From Sphagnum magellanicum (Eukaryota > Streptophyta > Sphagnopsida > Sphagnales > Sphagnaceae): a stretch of DNA of 64,000 nt. Below are positions 11,801 through 25,100 of this stretch, in pieces. The stretch lies in contig CM038907.1 in NCBI GenBank assembly GCA_021904315.1, positions 21,831,223 through 21,895,222 on the forward strand, written 5' to 3'. Each line of letters begins with the position of its first letter. Position 1 is the stretch's first letter. The translations under genes were made by a program, and so were the position numbers. The notes under the pieces are model-generated. The model was not told the origin of the DNA and searched no databases. It saw only the letters and a list, made by a program, of their open reading frames with translations.

Positions 11801-13661
11801 CCTTCTTTACTAGAAGTGTACCCATGCCCCCATGCTTTCTGTGAGCATCTGCAGCAAGAACAGGATTTGAGAGATAGCTTTCAAGGGTTGTCATAATACT
11901 GTAATTACCTCACATTTGAACACAAAACAGGATGACATGAAGTAATACATGACAAATCTGGCCACCCACAACATGGCCATGTGATGAGGCACATGATGCT
12001 ATGACTCCCCTCAGTTGAATAGTTCTAAACAAGGAGTATTATCCTAAACCAATCAATGCAGACTATTACTGCTCTATAATCAACAAGGAAAACAAATTAA
12101 AAAATGCTACTTCTAATTAGTACAAACAGAGGGAGAGATGTCGAAAAGTTAGCACAGCTTACCGAGCATTTCAGTTAAAGGAAAGCTGCAGCACACATCG
12201 CAGTTCAACACGAAAATATCATGCTGCAAAATTCCAAAAAAATCATCTTTCACACATGATGATGTGCACCATGATAAAACAGGAGACCCTTTTTCCAACA
12301 ATCTATCCAGGTGCATAACCAAAAGGCTCTATCAATGAATGCTGTCTTTTTACAGTTGAGTCCCAATGCTCTTGCACCACAAATCTTCAGAAAAAAAAAG
12401 ATTACAGATTGCATAAATTGATTAGAAACCCAAGAAACAAAAAAGGAGAAGACCAGCAATTTGCTCATAAAAACAGGAGAGTGGAATGAATTACAGGATC
12501 CTCCTCCATAAGAAGATCCTTGAAGTTGTAAAGTCCACCAGCTGATCCATGAGGCTTTTCTTCTCGCAAGTACCTGAGAAGCACAAACTCTGAACGTTGG
12601 AGTGTCATGTTTAATAATCACAGCTAAGATCAATCACACATAAGGCAAAATCATAAACCATCTGCACAACAAGAGCAATTTCTTTTTCCTGTGGTATGAT
12701 GATTGAATTCAGGTTGGTGTGCTTGTAAATGTGCAACTGTCAAGACTGAGATTAGGTACTTGCAGCAACCTTCCCAATTCAGAAGATGAAAAAGTACACA
12801 ACAGGGGGCATTGCTTACATCACAGGAACCTTCAATTCATTTGAGAGGGCCGAGATATAAAGCGTGAATTCCCGTTCTTCGTAAAATCCAATCAGAAACA
12901 CTTTGGCCAAATTGGGTATCTGGTGACAACAAGAAAGAAAGAAAGAACAAGAGTTAGCACTTGCTCTAATAGAGAAGACAAGGGCAAACCATGTGCTAGC
13001 TGTGGAGCAAACAAATCTCAGGCATGCAGACTGAAAAACATGAACTGAAGAGAAGCTGGATTTTTCTTGCGGTTACTCCAAACAAACATGAATGACATTC
13101 CTCCATTGCTGTCCATGTGATTCCTTCATTGCAATGCTCCTGGGATGGGATTATTATTATTATTATTATTATTATAGGGGCAGACAATGAATTCTCATCT
13201 GTGGGATCTCTCTGTTTTCCTTCTTCCCATGATATGGTATGCATGTTTGTATGGTACCTTTTGGCATGCAAGAATTGGATGGTGCACCATTGGCTGGCCT
13301 GCAAGAGGGAATAAAGGCTTGGCAAGATTGAAAGAAAGTGGTCGGAACCTGGTACCTGTAAAGCAAGCCCACCCATCACCGGAAGAAGAACCACCCACGT
13401 CCATCATGCCCTTCAACCCAAGCTACACTGAAAATCAATTCCAGATCTAGTGACCCAAAAAAAAGAGAGAAAAAGGGCCATAGCTCCAGCTCCTCCATGA
13501 GCATATGTATGTAAAACAAGAAAGAAACCCATGTCGTGGGAAATTGCAAAAAGATGGAGATCCCCCTCTCTCCGTGTCTCTGTCTCTGTGGGAAGTCCCA
13601 AGTACGTACCTTTGGTTGGCCCTCCAACCAGGATGACTGCCACTGTCTTGACACTTGCCAT
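8850..13661 (-). CDS. GDP-mannose pyrophosphorylase-like protein, GMPPA/KONJAC type
   Basis: The product is a 413-aa nucleotidyltransferase-like protein. In plants, KONJAC proteins (GMPPA type) stimulate GDP-mannose pyrophosphorylase (VTC1) and so affect glucomannan and ascorbate supply in the cytosol. Fifteen exons splice in frame at GT-AG sites: 13661-13610, 13355-13258, 12919-12819, 12573-12495, 12223-12163, 11848-11802, 11631-11539, 11416-11326, 10830-10782, 10391-10275, 10011-9864, 9689-9597, 9422-9354, 9223-9181, 8950-8850. The nucleotidyltransferase domain starts VAVILVGGPTKGTRFRPLSF and continues with KPHGSAGGLYNF, LNCDVCCSFPL, FINCGVYIFT and FVRLDQDIL. A left-handed beta-helix C-terminus follows (VGDVFIHRSAKVHPSAK, IGPGVRLIGCIILD, GWKSLIGRWARVQ) and ends DEIIL. 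The length fits the family (about 415). GGPTKGTRFRP, rather than the enzyme's GGxGTRLRPLT, marks the regulatory GMPPA branch. All exons are intact. A CT tract lies in the leader region. Confidence 0.93.
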
Positions 13662-13755
13662 GACAAGAGTGTCCAAAAGCAAAGCAGGCAAGAGTAAGAG
13701 TATTAGTGCAAGACAAGCAAAGAGCTAAAGTTGAAGAAGCTCAATGATGTTGCAC

Positions 13756-13760
<5 letters not shown>

Positions 13761-13795
<35 letters not shown>
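13761..13795. repeat. (CT)n microsatellite in the KONJAC-like 5' leader
   Basis: An uninterrupted CT run of about 17 units lies 100 bp upstream of the minus-strand ATG (13661). It would read as GA repeats in the transcript or promoter. GA/CT tracts are common in plant core promoters and leaders. Confidence 0.8.
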
Positions 13796-13801
<6 letters not shown>

Positions 13802-13939
13802 TTTTCTCAAATCTCAAACCCAACTCTGCGAAGCTCTCATCATCCAAGCTGCTGCTACACCCACAACCCAAATCCACGGCAAAAATGCGAAAGTAGACAG
13901 AAAAAAGAAGAAAAAAAAAAACCCCCCTCAAAACCCACA

Positions 13940-16900
13940 AAACTCAACCCCACAGCAACCGACCGTCACTCACTCACAGCTTCTTTCACAAAATTGAAAT
14001 TCCTTTGCAAAATCTCTTGTTGTGAGTGGGTGTTTTCTTCTTCTTCAAAGACACACACAGTGGCCGGAGAAAAAGTACTCAAGAGGACGCGACCTTCTTC
14101 CGCAGGGAAAATATAAAGAAAGCCGGAGAACGCAAATCCTTCAACAAAAACCCAAAAAAAAAAAACAGAAACAAAAAACTCTCGACAACGAAAGATCCAA
14201 ATCCTTCCCCCAAAAAAATTAAAATAAAATAAAATTCCGAGGAATTCTACAAAACAACGAAAGCTTGTGAAGACGTCCCAAAATGGAAAAGACCCAAACC
14301 CCCTCCCCTCCCCTCGCCTCCCCTCCCCCCCCCCCCCAAAGAAAAAGAAAAAGAATCCAAACTCTGGCCGAATGATTTTATTTATTTATCTAATTAATTA
14401 ATTAGTTATCCCTAGCTCAAATAAAATGCAAAGCAGCCCTTTTATGATAATTCCAAAATACCTGCCCATTCCCAAAATAGGTACCTATCTACCCCTCTTC
14501 TCAAGAGAGCCTAACAAAAACTCCAAATTTTTAAAATAAAATAAAACTCAAGAACCTAGACACAACAACATACTACACAAAAGCTAAGCTTCTCTCCCCC
14601 CCCCTCCCCCCCAATAACAATTGGGTGAGGAAAGGAGGTTTTTTTTTTTTTTTTTTTTGGTTCCTATTTTGTGATTTCCAAAATTCGGCAAAAATCTCCA
14701 AAAAGAGAAATTTTAGTTACATTCACACTGACTGGACAAACAACATTTCCCCTAATTTTTCGTTTGTCCAGACAAAAGTTTGTCACAAATTAAAAACACT
14801 AGGTATCCTAGTGAGGAAAGGATGCACTTGTGTGTGAGAAACAAATGCTGAGAATTTAAAAAAATTTTGGTGTCATAATAATAATAGTGTGCACTTAGAA
14901 CAAACCAAAAAAATCTCCCCACCCCCCAAAAAAAAAAAACTACTATAAAAAATAAAATAAAATAATGCATTACACAAACAACAAATGGGTAAGCAATTCA
15001 ATGATTTATGTGGTGTTGTGAAGAAGGTTTGAAGTAATGTTAGTGTAATTCTTGCTTGTTCAATTAGAGACCACCTCCTCAAATGTGCACCAAGCCCAAT
15101 CAACTTTGTCACCAATCCATAACAACAAGACTAAATATGAAAATACATTCTCTAAGAATAATTATGGCACCTATCATACGCAAAAATTCTTGTAATTCTT
15201 TCAAAATGTGTGATTGAAAACATTCAAATACACATGTCACGATGTGTTTTTTTTTGGTTGGTTTGAACTTTTGCACGGGTGTAAAAAATAAATATGAAAA
15301 TAGACTACTTAATCACTTTTTTTTAAAAGAAAAAAATTATTAGATTTGCAAAATAAAATAAAATCATGTTGCAACATTTTCTTATTGGTTTTGGTTTGGT
15401 AACAAAATTTTAAATGTTTAAATAGGTTCCTAGAACATGTCATCATTTAATGTGAGATCCCTTTTGGGTTCTTCATAATAACTAATGTGATAAAAACAAA
15501 ATGAAAAAAAATAAAATCATGAATTTTTTTCTTTTACAACAACATGATGTACATTAAAATAAAATTTTAAAAAGTCTTTAACTATGATGAATTTATCATA
15601 AATATCAATTATCAATATTAAATTAATGGCAGGGCCATTGTGTATAACACATCTTTTTTCTTATGTTTTCACAAGGTTTTCAATAATTCATCATTATTTA
15701 TGTCAATGTCAAATTTACTTATTAAATTATTAATATTATTTGGTACAAATGCAATGTCAAATTTAATTTGAATTAATATAAATTTCATGGACACGAATAG
15801 ATGCATGTTAATTTGTTTTTTCATATTTATGTTGATGATTGAGAAAAAAGAAGAGATAATTATAAAAATGAAAGTTTTAAAAAGTAATATGGAAAAGGTA
15901 GTTATTTAACAAAGAATAAGATAATTAAACTTAAAAATGAGATAATTATTTCAATTTGAAATTGTTTCTAGAAATATTCAAGGATGACCATATGATAAGA
16001 ATTGTCCCTAGAATTGTCCAGCAAAATCATATGATATATTCAAAAAAATCATCCATGTACCAATGCCTCACAAAATTCCATCTGTGAAAATTTGCCTAAG
16101 TAAAATAAAATAAAATATGTGAATAAAAATACAAGGTGCAATATATTGATTGTTGGGTAAAAATTATAAATTGATTAGTTAAAATAAGAGTACATTTTAT
16201 TCAAATAATTAATTTAATTATAATATAAAATATGTAATAATTTGAAATAATAAATTATAATTAATATAAGATGATTTTAATATGTGTATATTAGATAATT
16301 AAATAATAATAAGGTGAGAAAAAATAGGTTAGACATTTATCTAATATCCCCTAAAAATGATCATTTGACACATATAAATTTCAAACTTTAAATTAAGTGT
16401 CCGTTGAGGATGTAAATCTGATTGACGAACTAACTAAGACTAAATATCCAATGTCCCCCCCCCCATTCATGATTGTTATAGAATATATACTAGAGTGCTT
16501 TATGACCACACACTTGAAAAGAGATGAAAAAAAAAAGAATAATGCCAAAAGCAAAGATGTTATTTTATTTATTTATTATTTTTCCCTCTCTTCTCTTCCT
16601 CTGCTTGGGGGGGGGGTCAGCTTGCGGTTGAGAAGCCGGACATGATCGGAAATGGAAGGTGGTGGGCTGCATGGGTGATAAAGTCTCTCATCAAAAGGGA
16701 AAAGGAGCTGCTGCTACGACTACTAGTACTAGTGCTGTGATGGTGCACATCATGTTGATGTTTTGATTTGGTTGGTCGGTTTCATAATAAAAGTATTGAC
16801 GAAGGTAGTTGGACTATAGATGCTGATACCAAATCTAGTTCCATACTATGGAACAGGATACCACCCCACCCACTAACCATGGTTGGGAGCCGGCAATTTC

Positions 16901-19618
16901 CACTTTCAAAACGCCCACCTCATGCAGAACAAAAAGTTTTGATCTGTGTACAAAAGTGCAACAGAAAATATATGTAGCAGCATTGGAGGTGCTCAAGAAA
17001 AAGGAAAGACAGGATGAAACTCAGTTTACCACCAAAATTGGTGGAAAAATTAGTTTGGGTCCCAGTTATCGGTTTGATGCCCTATTATGCCGAAACTGGC
17101 CATTCTCGCTCCCTAATCGTGAGACTTTACTGATAACTCTATTGCTATTCAATTGTTTGCTGACCAAAAATTGCTTAGGCTAGTGGGTTAGGGTGAAGGA
17201 TTTGATTTCAATGATGATTGGTTTAAGGAGGAAAATTTGAGGTTTCATAAGTTGTAGTTGTCACTTGGATGGTTTCAAATTGGAATTTGTTTAGCTTGGT
17301 CTTCAGTACAAAGATATGAAAAGGTATTTTTTGGATCTCTATTTATTGAAAGGTTTTTTTTCAACATCACATTCAAATAGATTTTCAATACCCTTTTTCA
17401 TCTATTTGTATCTCATTTTTTTCAATTGTGAATTCAAATTTCATTCAATGCATTTGAATTCAATTAAGAAAATTTGAATCCGATTCAATTCAATTGATAA
17501 CCATTTGATAATGAATCTTCAAAAATCTAATGACCTAGTTTAATAAACCAATTATCATCCAAGCAGGTTATCAAAATTTTTTAAAATAATTAAAAAAATA
17601 AAACACTTTAAATTTTAATCAAAAAACCCTGCATGATCAATTCACTTTGTAGTTGGAGGAGCTCCAGATATCCCCTAGCAAGCTCTGTCCAGCCCATTTT
17701 TTGGGCTTGTCTTTTTGCACTTTATGCAATGTGTTACATGTTTTCCTCATGTTTTACACGTTTTGTAAAGAATATTATTAAATTTGCTCTGTTGTTGTTG
17801 GATGCCAAATTTCAACCCAATATATCTCTTGTGAGAAAATAAGTGTAAAATTCACAAACTAAATTTAGTATTGAAATGGAGCAATTATTTATTTATTTAT
17901 TTATTTAACATAAGTGCAAGGTGAAAATAATCAAACCTTGTGGCAAAAATCACGTTCAGAGCATTGTTGAGCACTTTTTGCATTGCATAATTCTCGTTAA
18001 GGGTGTTTAACATCTTTGCAGCATGTCAACTCACAACCTGGTCTTACAAGAGCTCAATCCGACTTTTGTTATTTTCTCATCTTTTACTTGACTTTTTCTG
18101 AATTTTTCACCAAATTTTGTTTTTCCGAGCATGTAAACTTTGAATGCATTGGTTGAGTTTGTAATCTTATTTGGGTATATGAGTAGATTGAGCCACATTT
18201 CTAACTAAAGCTCCAATAGAAATAAACTGAGATAAAAACTCCCTTGTTGCATCTTTAAAAACACAACAAAGGAATAACATGTATCAACCAAAAAAAAAAA
18301 AAACCACCATTTCACTCTTGTGTGACACATAATTGTCACTCCTGACATATTCCATCCTTTACCCTAAGCTTGAGTTCTTTGAAATGCAAATGCCAATAAG
18401 TAAGCATATGATCCCTCCTACTCTTAAAGAAAGAGCAAGCGTAATGACCCTCCCCCTCCAACGCCTTGTGATATACATATGTTGAGCTTCACGATAATGT
18501 TTGCTTCATGGCTTATGATGGGTAAAGCTCGGAAGGGGCACATTCCCAAAACATAGGGTTGGACTTGGCGGTTATGGCCTTGTCCTAGGTCCTTTATTCT
18601 CAAAATGCCCTCATAGTAATTCTTTGCCCTAGATGTACGTAAATCATCCGCACTTTTTTTCTTTGTATATTTAGGTAGTTCCTAAATCTAAATATGTCAT
18701 GTTCGGCTTCATTTGGAAAATGTCGCTTGAGGAGAGGATAATGTCATGGCCTAGGATATTTTGGGATACTTTGATTTTTTTAAACTTACTTGAGACTTAC
18801 GTTTTACAAGATCTTCTGAAATCCAGAAAGGGCCCAATAGAGAGGGGATTTCGAAAGATTTAATTTTATAATTAATCATTTCAAAAAAGATAAAAATAAA
18901 TATCGTTGCTTTACATAGAGGAAGGTCTTTGCTATGGGGCCTTTTCAAATTTTTGACCTCCCTTGTTGGCCTATCAGCCTCGGGGATCTCAAATCCGGAA
19001 GGCCCCCCATAGGAGGACCTTCTCCTATACTTTAGGGCTTTTGTTTAAAATATTTATTGTAGGTTGAGACAAGAAAATTGGTGAGATTGAAAGGGGTTAA
19101 GCAAAGAAGAAGGGCCTTTAATAGTAGTAGTACAGGCTTATTGCTACTATGTATGTATTCTCACAGTCTTATCACCAACTGCTTAATGTAAGTTACATTC
19201 TCTCTATTCCTGTGTCTTTTGCTCTGGTACCCATTTCTCCTTCTCTCCTCCACAATCTTCTACAGCTTCAGATTCTGTCAATCTTTTTTGTCCCTGGAGT
19301 TCAATTTCATGCTTTCATTTTTAAAAAATTTCACATTGCTAGAAAATTGAATCATATTGGTTGATGCAATAATATAGCATTTAAATGTTTGCAAAAGTTT
19401 GAATCCATCTCAGTTGGCTTGAAATCCCAGAGTCTCTCTAGAAAAGCATAACATGCATGTTCACTGAAACTCTGCTTGAAAGATCTGGTCTGGAATTCTC
19501 ATGCACTTTGTCCTTGAATGTTTTTTTGTTCTTTTAGTTTGGCATAGAAGGGAAAAAACACTCGAGGATCTCTTGTGAGGGAAGAAGTAGGGTCTGTGGG
19601 GGGGCAGGGGGTTATATA
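13940..19618. other. Intergenic DNA, no supported gene
   Basis: Homopolymer and simple-sequence runs dominate: C runs near 14327 and 14599, a T run near 14640, an AT-rich stretch at 15.2-16.4 kb, G/C runs near 16457 and 16607, and TTTA repeats near 17890. The reading frames are short and unlike known proteins. No transposon ends were recognised. Confidence 0.5.
19598..19611 (+). other. G-rich tract just upstream of the small peptide ATG
   Basis: Runs of seven and five G separated by CA end eight bases before the ATG. A second, longer G-rich tract (19913-19934: G10, G5 and G5 separated by single C) lies 22 bases past the stop. The second could form a G-quadruplex. Confidence 0.5.
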
Positions 19619-19891
19619 ATGGCAAATTATGAATCAAACATTCTTCAAAGCTTTGTGGGTTTTGTGGTAATTCTATCAGTTGTTTTGATGATTGTGAGTG
19701 TCCCACAAGCCTATGGTAGACATCAGGGATTGACAATAGAGAAGAAAATTGGTAATCTATTGGGTTCGTGGGATGTGGAAAGCTTGTCCATAGAGCAGCA
19801 AGAACAAGTAATCAAACTTGGGGACAAGATGGACATGGGAACTCGCCATCTTCTTGCTACAGATCCTTACACCACCACTTTTGGCGCATGA
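19619..19891 (+). CDS. Candidate small secreted peptide precursor (90 aa)
   Basis: This 90-aa frame starts at an ATG preceded by TATA-like sequence and a G-rich tract. Residues about 9-31 form a strong hydrophobic signal peptide (FVGFVVILSVVLMIVSV) ending near PQAYG, a plausible signal peptidase site. The predicted mature part, about 57 residues, has no cysteine, is polar and charged, and ends in RHLLATDPYTTTFGA after basic residues. That layout (signal peptide, variable region, short C-terminal motif after Arg) resembles precursors of plant post-translationally processed peptide hormones, but the terminal motif is not CLE, IDA, CEP, RGF, PSY or PSK as I know them. I do not recognise the family. 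A single short exon means coding status is not proven. Confidence 0.55.
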   Translation: MANYESNILQSFVGFVVILSVVLMIVSVPQAYGRHQGLTIEKKIGNLLGSWDVESLSIEQQEQVIKLGDKMDMGTRHLLATDPYTTTFGA

Positions 19892-21443
19892 AACAATGAT
19901 GCACAACACTTTGGGGGGGGGGCGGGGGCGGGGGTTTGTGCGTGAGGCATGTTCCTTTGTGGAGAGATTGAGTTCTTTTGCAAATGCTAAATGGCAGATA
20001 AATCATCCAGTACCTAGAAAAGACGTTGAGGTCTGCAATTATGTGTTCAATTTGCTTATGTAGTAATCAAGCTCAGCTACAATCACTGAAATCTGTTCTT
20101 GTAAATGAGGATCCTCCTCTGTAGAGATGGGAAAAAAAATGCAGATAGAAAGATAAAGATTCTCAAGGTGAAACAGCATAAAAGACCAAAACTGTTGGGC
20201 CATAAATGGACAATTTGCAAAGAGAAAATAACAAATGTTATTTCCACAATGTTAATGTCTGTACTTACGTGGATTGAATACAGAATAAGTCTCAAATTCT
20301 CACAGGAGTTCTAAGCATTGGGGTGAGGTGTGAGGGTTTCTCTTTCAACATTTCAGCACACTTTGAAATATGCACATCACAGGATGAAACTTCCAAATGT
20401 TTTTTGTCTTCACATACATCAGGACATACATCTTTTGCTTGTGCAATACAAATGATATATCTAGATGAGTATTGCAGAGACATCTCCACAACACCACTTT
20501 GCAGGTAACATGACAGCAAGTGCAGTCCTAACCTTAGGAGAGGTGCTCACAATGTTAGACCCATCACCTTCATCACCAGAAACAGTGACAAGCTGCCATG
20601 GCTACCCACTTATTTCATCTGCTCCTGACAGTGGGTGTAGATATGAGTATACACATCTTTTGCTTGTGGAATACAAAATATATGCGATAAACTGCTCAGC
20701 AACAGTTGTGAAACTAGAGATGCGAGGTGACTCAGAAGGGCTGCTGCATTCTTGACTGAAATTCAAATGTGAACCTGCTCAAATGGAGAGGCAACCAGTT
20801 CCACAAATGTCAGAGCAGTTTCTAAACCTTGGGCCATCTGAAAATTCAACAATTTGGATCCCATGCCTAAGTACAAACATTTCTATGCTATCAATATGAT
20901 GAGGACTATGGCACCCTTCAATCTGCCTCTAATAAAGGTTCTGTAACATTCATTGCTGCTGCCTGTGCACAAAAAAGACAACAGTGAGCACAACAGCACA
21001 ACATCAGCAGCTTGCATAGTTGCCAATAACATCAGGAAAAAGAATTCAAGCTTACTGCATTCGAGAGCTGCAACAAGCTTTCTGTCACATGTCCAGAATC
21101 AATCATTCTTAATTAACAATTCAGTATTGAGTTGTTACTGTACATCTCATTCTCTTTGATTTGCTGCAATGACCAGTCTTTGCAACTTGCTTTGTGATAT
21201 TTGCAATTGTTTTGTAGCAACTTGTGTGATCCTAAGGTTGAGTGGAGAGCTCGTTGTGAATCCGTGTTTTACGCATCCCTATTCTCTCATTGTTCTATTA
21301 TCAATTTTCCCCAAAATATACTCCAGTGCATACGGTTTCACAAAACACCCCCCCCCCTTCCCCTCCTTTACTGCACAGACATGGATGGATGATAAGCCTC
21401 CCACAACTGCAACATAACTACTCATTCATGAACATCCATAACC
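19892..21443. other. Intergenic DNA between peptide candidate and HSP90B
   Basis: Apart from the G-rich tract at 19913-19934 and a C run near 21350, I see no gene, repeat or transposon end. The reading frames are short and unrecognised. Confidence 0.5.
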
Positions 21444-21752
21444 CTGACGATTTAATCCAATGTAGGGATACGTTAAATCCAATGTAGATGACGATTTCCA
21501 TCCAATGTAAAGTACGTTAAAAATTCTTTTTGTGACGATGTAATCCCATGTAGAGTTACGATATCTGTGTACGAAAATTTCATCCAATTTAGAGTACATT
21601 ATTCAGTATGTGACCATTTAAATCCATGTAGAGTAAGTAATCTGTATGTGCCGATTTCATCCAATGTAGAGAGTACGTTTTTGGGTTTGTAATGATGTAA
21701 TCCCACCGTAGCCTACGTTATCTGTTTATGACGATTTTGGATTTCATGGACG
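21444..21752. repeat. Degenerate ~40-bp tandem repeats upstream of HSP90B
   Basis: About eight divergent units of 38-45 bp follow the pattern TGACGATTT-ATCCAATGTAGAG-TACGTTA-tctgtatg (starts near 21444, 21489, 21533, 21573, 21611, 21649, 21690, 21729). Several units keep CCAAT followed 7-9 bases later by an ACGT core. The array ends about 390 bp before the HSP90B start codon, so it lies in or near the promoter. Confidence 0.7.
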
Positions 21753-22143
21753 TTGGACACATTTTCATCCACTTACAGGATCGACAGGAGGAGGACCCAA
21801 TGGTCCCAAGAGTTTTGTACCGGGGGTAGGTAACAATAGTATAGACCGGAGGACTAGAACCAGCGGTCCGAGGAACAAAGGCGATGTACCGGAACGTTAA
21901 CGGCCTCTTGCGACGACTACACGGAAGAGATGGCCCAGCGAGCGAGCGAGAGAGCGAGCGAGTCTGGCGTCGCTGGCACGGGCTTCTCACGCCGTTTTCT
22001 CGCAGTAATCTTTGCGGCTTCTTGCCTTCCTAGCGATCCTTCCCATCTCTAGGAACAAAAGGAGTCTCGCTTTGTGTACTGGATCTGGTTGTTTGAGAAA
22101 CGAAGAAGTGGAATTGCATTCCAGTAATGTTCCACTAGGCGCA

Positions 22144-25100
22144 ATGAGACGTCTAATTGCAGCGGATGCAGCGCTCTGTACTCTACTACTTGCGCTCGCG
22201 TTTCTCCACATTCAAAGTGAGTGTGTCGCCTTAAGACTCAGTTTACCGGTGTTAGAGCTCGCAGTGGCCCCGACCCACTTGCATTTCCTATTGCCCCTTC
22301 ACAGAATTTGTCATAGAACCAACACATTGTGCACTCCTCTACTGCTGCAGCTTCATATTGATTACATTACAACGGCAATTTGCTGCATTGCAGGTCCACA
22401 TGCACGAGTGAATGCTGAAGATGGTGAGGTGGAGAAGCCTGAAGACGATGCTCCCAAAATTGAGGAGCCAGTTCGAGGTTTGCCTGCTGGCTTGACCACA
22501 GATGCCGAAGTTGTGCAAAGGTGAATGCTGCCGAGCAAGCTTTTGAAGTCAAAGCTCGAACCTCTGATGAATGAATGAATGCGGTGGCATTGTGTCATGT
22601 ACATTGATTGCTTGCCAATTTAGCTTCTGATGTGGAGTCTACTGAATTTTTCTTAATGCAGAGAGGCCGAGTCCATTTCTGCAAGACATTTGAGGTCACA
22701 GAATTCCCAGAAATTTGAATTCCAGGCAGAGGTTTCAAGGTTGATGGACATCATCATCAACTCACTATACAGCAACAAAGATGTTTTCTTACGAGAACTC
22801 ATCTCCAATGCCTCAGATGTGTGTGCAGCAGTTCCTGCTCTCTTGGGGTTTGTATACATATGTGTCTGAGTTTTGTACCAGAAAACACTGAATTACATAT
22901 TATTTGTCTGGTCTCAGCAGTTCTTTTTCTGTGTATGATTTTACATTGTGGCTCATGTGGGTGGATCTCAATTTTGTGGTGTACAGGCCTTGGACAAGAT
23001 CAGGTTCTTGTCTCTCACAGACAAGACTGTTCTTGGAGAAGGAAATGATGCTAAACTCGACATCCATGTAAGAAGTGATTGATGGCAATTCTTTTTTGCA
23101 GCCAGGCTGAAATGCATTTGGAATTTGAATCTGCTACTATTCTGCACAACTAAGCTTAGCTCCAATGTTGGACAGATCAAACTAGATAAGGTGAACAATA
23201 TTCTTACAATCCGGGACCGAGGAGTTGGCATGACCAAAGAAGATCTCATCAAGAATCTGGGTACTATTGCCAAATCAGGCACATCAGGTGTGATCCAGTT
23301 TGCTGAGTCAACTCTTGTGGAATTACTTGATTGACATACATGTCCATGTCATAAGTAGAGCTTGTTTGCTGCTGAGATACATGCCTATCACATGGAGACC
23401 ATTGATGTTGAACATGAAATGTCTTGACAATGTGCAGAAGGATGTGTGGAGGAAGTTCTGACAAATTCCCTTGCTCTATATGATTTGCTGGAAATTTTAC
23501 AGCTTTTCTGGAGCAGATGCAACAAGGAGGAGACTTGAACCTGATAGGTCAATTTGGAGTCGGGTTCTATTCAGTGTACTTGGTTGCAGATTATGTTGAA
23601 GTTATCAGCAAGCACAATGACGACAAACAGTACGTTTCTCTGTTGCTACTCAAGAGAATTTTGGTTGCAAAAGTTGGTTTCAAATCCATCAACAATATGA
23701 AAGCCTGAGGCAAATCTATGTAATAGAGATAGATCCCAATGGTTGGGGTTGAGTCCTGTTTGCCATAAGCAGGTATATTTGGGAGTCAAAAGCTGATGGC
23801 AAGTTTGCAGTCATTGAGGACACTGAGAATGAGCCTCTAGGTCGTGGCACAGAAATCAGGATTCAACTAAAGAAAGATGCAAGTGAATTATATGCTGAGG
23901 AAGCCAAACTGCGGGTATGTACATATTAAGTATCACAAGGATGCCAGTTTGGTCCCTCTTACATATACCACATGCATGTGCTGAGATAGGAATGGACAAT
24001 TGATTTGTCTCAATATCTGGATTCTTGAATCAGGAGCTTGTCAAGAAGTATTCAGAGTTCATAGATTTCCCCATCTACTTGTGGGCAAGCAAGGAGGTTG
24101 ATGTTGAAGTACCGGCTGATGAGGAAGAGCAGGCTCAGGATGACAGACCTAATGGTGAACTCATAGTGCCTTTTTTTAATTCCTTTGTGGAATGCGGAAT
24201 TGGGATCTGCTATTCCTCCTTGTGAAGTAAAACAGTAACAGTGTTTGACAGTGTTTGTCTCTTTGAATTTTCTCAGGATATTTAAGCCATTTTCACAGCA
24301 GCAGTTGTTGGCCTCCACCAGTCTTCTTTCTGGCTCTGTTCCTTACTTTTCAAGTCTTATGTTTCTCAGTTTGTGCTTTAAAAAGTACTCAGCTGCTGAT
24401 TTTCCTAGTGTTGGCAATGGTTAAATGTGTGCAAAGATTCATCAGATGAAGAAACAACTGAAGAAGTGGATGACATGAGAGAAAAGAGTGAGTACCACAT
24501 ATACCTTCCAATGAATTACTGTTGTCCTTCAGACTTGAGTTGTCATGCTGGACTTGTGTTGAGACCCTAATCTTCCTGCTCCTGGGTGGTTTGTTAGTGA
24601 GATGATATTGACATATCAAAGGCATTCAAGACAGTGACGTTGTTGACATGCATTTTCACATGGATCTGACCATGCAGAGCTGATGACAATCAAGGAAACA
24701 CAGTGGGACTGGGAGCTTCTGAATGATGTAAAGGCTCTTTGGTTGCGCAATGCTAAAGATGTTACTCCTGACGAATATGACAAATTCTACCACTCTTTTA
24801 CAAAGGTAATATATGTGCAATGTGAATTGTTTTGTCTTGATGAAAGCATTTTTCAACCTTTGAAAATAGATTCCCTTCATCTGTGGGTCATTGCTTTTTA
24901 GACTGAATTTCCAGGACTTGAGCGCTGACAAGCCAATGGCATGGACCCATTTCAATGCTGAAGGAGATGTGGAGTTTAAGGCTGTCCTGTTCATTCCACC
25001 AACTGCTGCTCCAGATTTGTTTGAGAATTACTATGTGAACAAGGCTACACTCAAGTTATATGTACGGCGGGTCTTCATCTCAGACACGTTTGATGAGCTT

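Noticed and set aside
13187..13450. Several 60-90 aa frames on the plus strand across KONJAC-like exon 2
   Set aside because: They are antisense shadows of a well-supported minus-strand exon.
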